Below, in pieces: positions 5,515-8,823 of a DNA stretch of 8,823 bases; position 1 is the stretch's first letter, and each line of letters begins with the position of its first letter. The stretch lies in contig DAOWCC010000100.1 in assembly GCA_030639665.1 (NCBI GenBank), positions 1-8,823 on the forward strand, given 5' to 3'. Under the pieces are notes generated by a model. It saw only the letters and a list, made by a program, of their open reading frames with translations, did not search any database and was not told the origin of the DNA. The stretch is from Elusimicrobiota bacterium (GTDB taxonomy: Bacteria > Elusimicrobiota > Elusimicrobia > Elusimicrobiales > UBA9959). A program made the position numbers and the translations under genes.

Positions 5515-6225
5515 ATGGTTAAAGTCAAATTTTATAAGCGGATTAAAGATGTTGCGATATTGTATAAAATCAATGATATTTCAAAATTAAACAATAAACT
5601 GATAGAGTCGCTCGAGTGGCCTGAAAATATGCTTATGATGGGTTTTGATTTTAAATCTGCCCAATTAGATAAGAAAAAAACTTTTTCTATCAAGGTATCT
5701 TCAAAATATGGAGGCAGAGTCGCCTATTGTTCTCAGGGAAAAGGTCTCAAAAATATTGGAGAAAGTGTTCCTCAAGCCGGAATAGAACTTAGGGAGCCTA
5801 AAAATTTCGAAGAATTAAGGAAGGTACATAGGAAAATTTTAAGTTCTTATTTTAAATTGGCTGGTAAATCTATAAGCGTTAAATATAAAAAACTCTTTAA
5901 AGAGTATTCGGAAAAATATTTAAAAAAGGTAAATCCGATTGTAATTGTGAAAGGCAAGAAAGTTGTGGGTTTGTTTGCCATTTTGAATGATAAAGGCGCT
6001 TCCGGAAAAGTGTATGACACCATGGCATGGCATAATCTTCTTCCGGGCTTATCTTCGCGGGAGCGCAAAAGCGCTTATTATCAAGCGGCAAAATGGATAA
6101 AAGAGAATGCGACTAGACAAGTTGCCGTTGTTGTGGATAATTTTGATCCCGCCTCTCGAAAGTTTTTTATAGGATTGGGTTTTAAGCCTTATCGACTAAT
6201 AATTACGCGTCTTGATAAGAAATAA
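5515..6225 (+). CDS. GNAT-like N-acetyltransferase domain protein
   Basis: The 236-residue product starts at ATG 5515, preceded by AAGGAGA four nt upstream; in-frame ATG 5461 has no ribosome binding site and overlaps the upstream fragment. The C-terminal half fits the GNAT fold. A strand with a K-G-K-K-V-V-G-L-F-A turn lies at about 146-155, a helix with YYQAAKWIKEN near 188-198, a strand VAVVVDNFDP at 203-212, then S-R-K-F-F-I-G-L-G-F-K-P near 214-225. This is the familiar N-x-x-S-x-x-F-Y-x-x-x-G-F ending of acetyltransferases. The Q/R-x-x-G-x-G/A acetyl-CoA loop is not obvious (LSSRERKSAYY occupies its place), so activity is uncertain. The N-terminal 90 residues match no family I know. The substrate is unknown. 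It may be cotranscribed with the DUF4097 gene, as no terminator was seen between them, and is followed by a long hairpin. Confidence 0.6.
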   Translation: MVKVKFYKRIKDVAILYKINDISKLNNKLIESLEWPENMLMMGFDFKSAQLDKKKTFSIKVSSKYGGRVAYCSQGKGLKNIGESVPQAGIELREPKNFEELRKVHRKILSSYFKLAGKSISVKYKKLFKEYSEKYLKKVNPIVIVKGKKVVGLFAILNDKGASGKVYDTMAWHNLLPGLSSRERKSAYYQAAKWIKENATRQVAVVVDNFDPASRKFFIGLGFKPYRLIITRLDKK

Positions 6226-6257
6226 AAGTATTTGAAATTAAGTCAAAAAGTTCTATA

Positions 6258-6292
6258 TTTGGGGCGCATTGAATATATCAATGCGCCCCAAA
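6258..6292 (+). terminator. Perfect 15-bp-stem hairpin, probable operon-end structure
   Basis: The arms 6258-6272 and 6278-6292 (TTTGGGGCGCATTGA and its complement) are perfect over 15 bp with a 5-nt ATATA loop, 32 bp after the acetyltransferase stop. The stem is far more GC-rich than its surroundings. No U-run follows directly on either strand (plus strand AAAATATTTT), so it is an atypical intrinsic terminator; it may stabilise the 3' end or insulate the next promoter, which starts 2 bp later. Confidence 0.6.
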
Positions 6293-6293
6293 A

Positions 6294-6329
6294 TATTTTC
6301 ATATGAAAATAATTCTTTTCATATGAAAA
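6294..6329 (+). promoter_or_regulatory. Tandem palindromic upstream activating sites, copy 2
   Basis: The same 14-bp palindrome TTTTCATATGAAAA occurs at 6296-6309 and 6316-6329, again with centres exactly 20 bp apart. The first extends to an 18-bp perfect palindrome (6294-6311). The second centre is about 120 bp upstream of the -24 element at 6443. The 6-bp linker differs from copy 1 by one base while the palindromes do not, which argues for selection on the sites. Confidence 0.8.
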
Positions 6330-6462
6330 TGTTTTTAGCTATTTTTAACCATTCCTAATAATTCCAAAAAATACCTAAAAAACTGGTTTTACCAATGAAA
6401 TTTTTCTGATACCTGCTTTCTGTTGGCTGAATCCTTTTCTTTGGCATAAAAATTGCTCTGTA
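6295..6462 (+). repeat. Duplicated sigma-54 regulatory module, copy 2 of 2
   Basis: This 168-bp partner of 4104-4269 is in direct orientation and about 2.2 kb away. The differences cluster in the spacer between the UAS pair and the promoter. The block 6350-6371 is identical to 4158-4179 and could hold a bending-protein (IHF/HU) site or a further activator site, though I see no good IHF consensus. Confidence 0.88.
6441..6457 (+). promoter_or_regulatory. Sigma-54 promoter of the 49-residue peptide gene
   Basis: TTGGCATAAAAATTGCT, identical to the promoter at 4248-4264, has GG at 6443-6444 and GC at 6455-6456. The predicted start is near 6467-6469, about 30 nt before the ATG at 6498. Confidence 0.9.
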
Positions 6463-6497
6463 TTGGGCGTAAGTCAAATATATAGAAGAGGTGAAAT

Positions 6498-6647
6498 ATG
6501 AAAAACAAAATAATGAATGGAATATTTAGTTTCATAATTAAAATGATTGAAAGCCAAGGGAAAGAAGACGCTGGTTTAATAGGTGATGAGGGGAAAATTT
6601 TCGCAAGCAGATATGCGTTTAGTGAATATGGCAAATATCTTAGATAA
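6498..6647 (+). CDS. 49-residue protein under sigma-54 control
   Basis: Family not recognised. ATG 6498 follows AGAGGTGA with about 6 nt between the GAGG core and the start, a strong ribosome binding site. The distance from the predicted sigma-54 start (about 30 nt) is also right, which is why so short a frame is believed. Residues 1-18 (MKNKIMNGIFSFIIKMIE) could form an amphipathic, membrane-seeking helix with lysines on one side. The remainder is hydrophilic (ESQGKEDAGLIGDEGKIF, then an aromatic, arginine-containing end, FSEYGKYLR). There is no signal peptide or full transmembrane helix. It occupies the same position relative to its promoter as the 57-residue membrane protein does, but shows no convincing similarity to it. 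It could act at the membrane surface as a stress peptide or regulator; that is inference. Confidence 0.62.
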   Translation: MKNKIMNGIFSFIIKMIESQGKEDAGLIGDEGKIFASRYAFSEYGKYLR

Positions 6648-6665
6648 GATAAGCAAAACTTGAAC

Positions 6666-6848
6666 AATAGTCCTAAATCTATGTAGGACCAAAGGCCCTT
6701 ACAAGAATAAGGATTTGAATGTAAGCTGTAAGTAAGAAGTAGAGTATAGCCTCGTTACCTGTAATTTGGGGGATTGGCCCCAGAGTATCCACGATCCGGC
6801 CGTAACCGGATGTATCCAGGGAAAGCAAAAAAAGCTTTCCCTTTTTTT
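6666..6848 (+). ncRNA. Candidate structured RNA: long 3' region of the 49-residue peptide mRNA
   Basis: This non-coding stretch contains hairpins visible by eye: GTCCTA/TAGGAC (6671-6690), CTTACA/TGTAAG (about 6699-6726), TGGGG/CCCCA with a 6-nt loop (about 6768-6783), ATCCGG/CCGGAT with loop CCGTAA (about 6794-6811), then the terminator stem. Positions about 6760-6826 are near 56 percent G+C in an otherwise AT-rich neighbourhood, as expected of a folded RNA. It may be a stable 3' UTR, a 3'-derived small RNA, or a leader acting on the gene at 6899. I compared it mentally with common riboswitches, 6S, SRP and RNase P RNAs and recognised none. Confidence 0.42.
6819..6848 (+). terminator. Strong intrinsic terminator
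   Basis: GGGAAAGC (6819-6826), a 7-A loop and GCTTTCCC (6834-6841) form a perfect 8-bp stem followed immediately by seven T (6842-6848). It should end transcription from the sigma-54 promoter at 6441, giving an RNA of about 380 nt, and separates that unit from the gene at 6899. Confidence 0.92.
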
Positions 6849-6872
6849 ATTTAAAAGACAGTTTAAAAGTGG

Positions 6873-6878
6873 TAGAAT
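6873..6878 (+). promoter_or_regulatory. Possible -10 element for the secreted-peptide gene
   Basis: TAGAAT stands 20 bp before ATG 6899, just after the terminator, so a new promoter is needed here unless there is readthrough. No clear -35 box was found. Confidence 0.25.
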
Positions 6879-6898
6879 ATGAAAATTGGGAGGAGTAA

Positions 6899-7147
6899 AT
6901 GGCAAAAAAATTTAAATTTATAATAGCGATTTTAGTATTCATGGGGCTTTTTTCTTCAGTTCAGGCAGCTCAATATCCCAGTAACGATACATTTCAAAAT
7001 AAAACCGGTTTAGATACGATAGTTTTAAGTGCAGAAGAAGGTGATGATCCAGGTGGTCGTCCGGATGGAGGTCATAGTACGGGTGAAGGGGATGAAGACT
7101 CTTGCCCTTCTGGCGGCACTGTAGATATTCCTGATTGTACAGGTTAA
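6899..7147 (+). CDS. Small secreted acidic peptide with two C-terminal cysteines
   Basis: The 82-residue product has an excellent ribosome binding site (GGGAGGAG at 6888-6895). Residues 1-23 are a textbook signal peptide (MAKKFK, hydrophobic core, S-V-Q-A cleavage). The mature part of about 59 residues is disordered-looking and rich in Asp, Glu and Gly (EEGDDPGGRPDGGHSTGEGDED), ending in CPSGGTVDIPDC, where Cys69 and Cys80 could form a disulphide-closed loop, then TG. There is no enzymatic domain. It might be a secreted signalling peptide, a small toxin/bacteriocin-like peptide, a metal-binding peptide or a minor envelope protein. A solute-binding lipoprotein of the peptide-binding family is encoded 99 bp downstream. 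I recognise no family. Confidence 0.7.
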   Translation: MAKKFKFIIAILVFMGLFSSVQAAQYPSNDTFQNKTGLDTIVLSAEEGDDPGGRPDGGHSTGEGDEDSCPSGGTVDIPDCTG

Positions 7148-7176
7148 ATAATATCTATTATTTGTTCTATTTGGAG

Positions 7177-7204
7177 TTGATACTTTATGTAAATAGAATA
7201 AATT
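7177..7204 (+). promoter_or_regulatory. Possible sigma-70-type promoter for the solute-binding lipoprotein gene
   Basis: TTGATA (7177-7182), a 16-bp spacer and TAAATT (7199-7204) give a plausible housekeeping promoter about 42 bp before ATG 7247. AT-rich intergenic DNA makes such matches frequent, so it is tentative. Confidence 0.3.
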
Positions 7205-7246
7205 TAGTTTGATCCTCGTTGAATTGCAAATTAAATATCAGCCTAA

Positions 7247-8647
7247 ATGCCTAAAAATTTTCAAATAATAATATTTGCGTTGGTTTTACTTTTTACTTCC
7301 TGTCATAATTCAGAAAAGAAAGACCAATTACATGTTTTTCTAAATAGCCTTCCGGAACAGGTTTCAACTAAAAAAACAAGTGAGGGAGCTGGGTACTATA
7401 TAATAAAGCAAACTCATGAGCCTTTGTTCAGAAGGGGTGATGGTCAATATTATACTTCAAAGATTTTAAAATCTTGGAATCGTAATACTGAATATACTCG
7501 CTTCACATTTTGTCCCGACACTTCCAAGTGTTTTAATAAAAGTCATTTTTTTACTTTGGATTTTTTTAAGGAATATATTAATGAAACTACAAAAAGATAT
7601 AATAAAAATTTTACTTTAAACCGAAGGGGTGAGTGTTTTGATATAAAATTTGATAAAAGTAATGCAGGGTATTTGAGTTTTTTAGCTCAATATGGAAGTG
7701 CCCCCACCATTAAGAAAAATAAAAATATGGAAGAGGGTTTAGGACATTTTTCCGTTGCGGAAATTTCAAATAATAAAATTCTTCTAAAACGAAAAAAAAG
7801 TATAAGGAATGGCTATAATTCTATTGTTTTCTACGAATCTTCTTCATGGGATAAGTCTAAATTCCAAAATAAAGAATCTGTAGATTTTAATGCCATAGGA
7901 TCTCATGATTATCCCTTGTGGCTAAAGCAAAGCGAAAACCATATTTCTTTTGAGAATATTCAGCTTCAGTCACTTATTCTCCTGATTAATCATCCTGATA
8001 AAGAAATAAGGAAAACTCTATATAATTGTATGGATGTGGAAAAGCTTCGTCAAGCATTTTTTCCCGGGAGAAAACAGTTTTTTGATATTAAGACAATATT
8101 ACCTGTGGGTATACGCGGCGGGAAATCCGGCAGGCCGATGCAGACTTGCAGTGTTTTGAGAAAGAACCATAAAACGGAAAAACCAATTGTTTTTTTAAAT
8201 TATAAAGAAAATAATAAGAAACAGTTAGAAAATTTTGCCGAAGATTTTTTAAAGAAAACCGGCATAAAAATAAAAATTATTCAGGTTACTCAGAAGGAAT
8301 TTTTTAAAGCTTTAAATAGTTCCCGGAAGCCATATAATCTTATGATCGTAAAGTTTGGCGCGGTTTTTTCTGAATATGCTTCTTTTTTTTATTTTTTTAT
8401 CAATAAATATGGGTATTATAATTACAGTAGTCTGGAGATGTTGCCTTTGTATAAGAAATTGTTTAAAGCCAATACTGAAGATAAAGCTACAATTGCATTG
8501 CAAATGCTTGATGAGATAAAAAAAGAATTTTTAGCTTTGCCGTTATATCAGGGAATAAAAACATTTTATTATCCAAAGAAAATTAAAAATTTGGAGGTTG
8601 GAAAGGGGTTTTCCGAATATACAGAGGTGGCGGATTTAAGATGGTAA
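7247..8647 (+). CDS. Family 5 extracellular solute-binding lipoprotein (OppA/DppA-like)
   Basis: The 466-residue product opens with a lipoprotein signal (MPKNFQ, hydrophobic core, L-F-T-S-C), so Cys19 is probably lipidated and the protein faces the periplasm or cell surface. Family hallmarks follow in order: Y-Y-I-I-K-Q-T-H-E-P-L-F at about 50-61, D-G-Q-Y-Y-T-S-K-I-L-K-S-W at 65-77, then Y-T-R-F-T-F near 83-88 and a T-x-x-F-F-K-E segment near 103-109. Later comes H-P-D-K-E-I-R-K-T-L-Y-N-C-M-D at 249-263 and L-P-V-G-I-R-G near 285-291. The family binds oligopeptides, nickel or other solutes for ABC importers, or serves as a sensor subunit. It is shorter than typical members (about 500-540). 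No permease or ATPase gene is in view; the next gene, overlapping by 7 bp, encodes a membrane-anchored protein. ATG 7247 lacks a clear ribosome binding site. The gene is AT-rich and lysine/asparagine-heavy compared with ahcY. Confidence 0.82.
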   Translation: MPKNFQIIIFALVLLFTSCHNSEKKDQLHVFLNSLPEQVSTKKTSEGAGYYIIKQTHEPLFRRGDGQYYTSKILKSWNRNTEYTRFTFCPDTSKCFNKSHFFTLDFFKEYINETTKRYNKNFTLNRRGECFDIKFDKSNAGYLSFLAQYGSAPTIKKNKNMEEGLGHFSVAEISNNKILLKRKKSIRNGYNSIVFYESSSWDKSKFQNKESVDFNAIGSHDYPLWLKQSENHISFENIQLQSLILLINHPDKEIRKTLYNCMDVEKLRQAFFPGRKQFFDIKTILPVGIRGGKSGRPMQTCSVLRKNHKTEKPIVFLNYKENNKKQLENFAEDFLKKTGIKIKIIQVTQKEFFKALNSSRKPYNLMIVKFGAVFSEYASFFYFFINKYGYYNYSSLEMLPLYKKLFKANTEDKATIALQMLDEIKKEFLALPLYQGIKTFYYPKKIKNLEVGKGFSEYTEVADLRW

Positions 8648-8823
8648 ATATTATTAAAAGACTATTACAATATAATCGGAAATACTATGTTTCGGTTATA
8701 GCGGTGTTTATTGTTTTTTGGCAGGTATTTTCGATATTTTCGATAATTAAAGTTGCTGATGATAAACTGTTCACGGCTATGCGTCAGAATGCCGTTAATT
8801 TCGAGAATGCTGTATTGACTAGT
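8641..8823 (+). CDS. Membrane-anchored protein, N-terminal fragment (sensor-like layout)
   Basis: The frame opens at ATG 8641, overlaps the stop of the solute-binding protein gene by 7 bp, and stays open for 61 codons to the window end. GAGGTGG lies ten nt upstream (8624-8630). Residues 1-16 are basic (IIKRLLQYNRKYY), about 17-38 form a hydrophobic helix (VSVIAVFIVFWQVFSIFSIIKV), and the rest (ADDKLFTAMRQNAVNFENAVL) looks like the first helix of an extracytoplasmic domain. That is the usual opening of sensor histidine kinases, chemoreceptors and diguanylate cyclases with Cache-type domains, but no diagnostic domain is inside the window. Overlap with the lipoprotein gene suggests coupled expression and perhaps a ligand-binding-protein/sensor pair. 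Confidence 0.65.
   Translation, partial: MVNIIKRLLQYNRKYYVSVIAVFIVFWQVFSIFSIIKVADDKLFTAMRQNAVNFENAVLTS

Overview
The window looks like chromosomal DNA of an AT-rich, diderm (Gram-negative-type) bacterium. The signs are several exported proteins with signal peptidase I signals, a lipoprotein signal, intrinsic terminators, Shine-Dalgarno starts and sigma-54 promoters. No gene fixes the phylum. An uncultured lineage such as Elusimicrobiota or Omnitrophota, or a deltaproteobacterial relative, would fit, but this is a guess.

Layout. (1) Positions 1-192, minus strand: the first 64 codons of an exported M16 (insulinase-type) zinc peptidase, divergent from (2) ahcY at 419-1819, a complete S-adenosylhomocysteine hydrolase with every hallmark motif. 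(3) Positions 1872-3940, minus strand: a compact three-gene unit. In transcription order it encodes an NtrC-type sigma-54 response regulator, a 61-residue protein resembling a lone histidine-kinase dimerisation/phosphoacceptor (DHp) helix pair with no ATPase domain, and an exported protein with two bacterial SH3 domains. (4) Positions 4104-5306, plus strand: a sigma-54 promoter with two upstream palindromes drives a 57-residue one-helix membrane protein, which overlaps by ATGA an exported DUF4097-type (toastrack-like) beta-repeat protein. A stranded C-terminal gene fragment follows, then a GNAT-like acetyltransferase and a 15-bp-stem hairpin. (5) Positions 6294-6848: a second, about 89 percent identical copy of the same promoter module drives an unannotated 49-residue peptide gene. 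Its roughly 200-nt 3' region is GC-rich, hairpin-rich and ends in a strong intrinsic terminator. (6) Positions 6899-8823: a small secreted acidic peptide with two cysteines, a family 5 (OppA-like) solute-binding lipoprotein, and, overlapping it by 7 bp, the start of a membrane-anchored protein of sensor-like layout.

How it may fit together. The central observation is a probable local sigma-54 regulon. A sigma-54 activator gene lies next to two copies of one regulatory module. Each copy has two palindromes (core TTTTCATATGAAAA) exactly 20 bp apart, about 120 bp upstream of an identical -24/-12 promoter (TTGGCATAAAAATTGCT). The products are a small membrane protein, an exported DUF4097 protein and a 49-residue peptide. 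With the SH3 protein encoded beside the regulator, this resembles a cell-envelope stress (Psp/Lia-like) circuit, although no PspA or PspC homologue is visible. Control by the neighbouring regulator is inferred from position and architecture. The downstream secreted-peptide, peptide-binding lipoprotein and membrane-protein trio could be a separate peptide-sensing unit; that is speculative.
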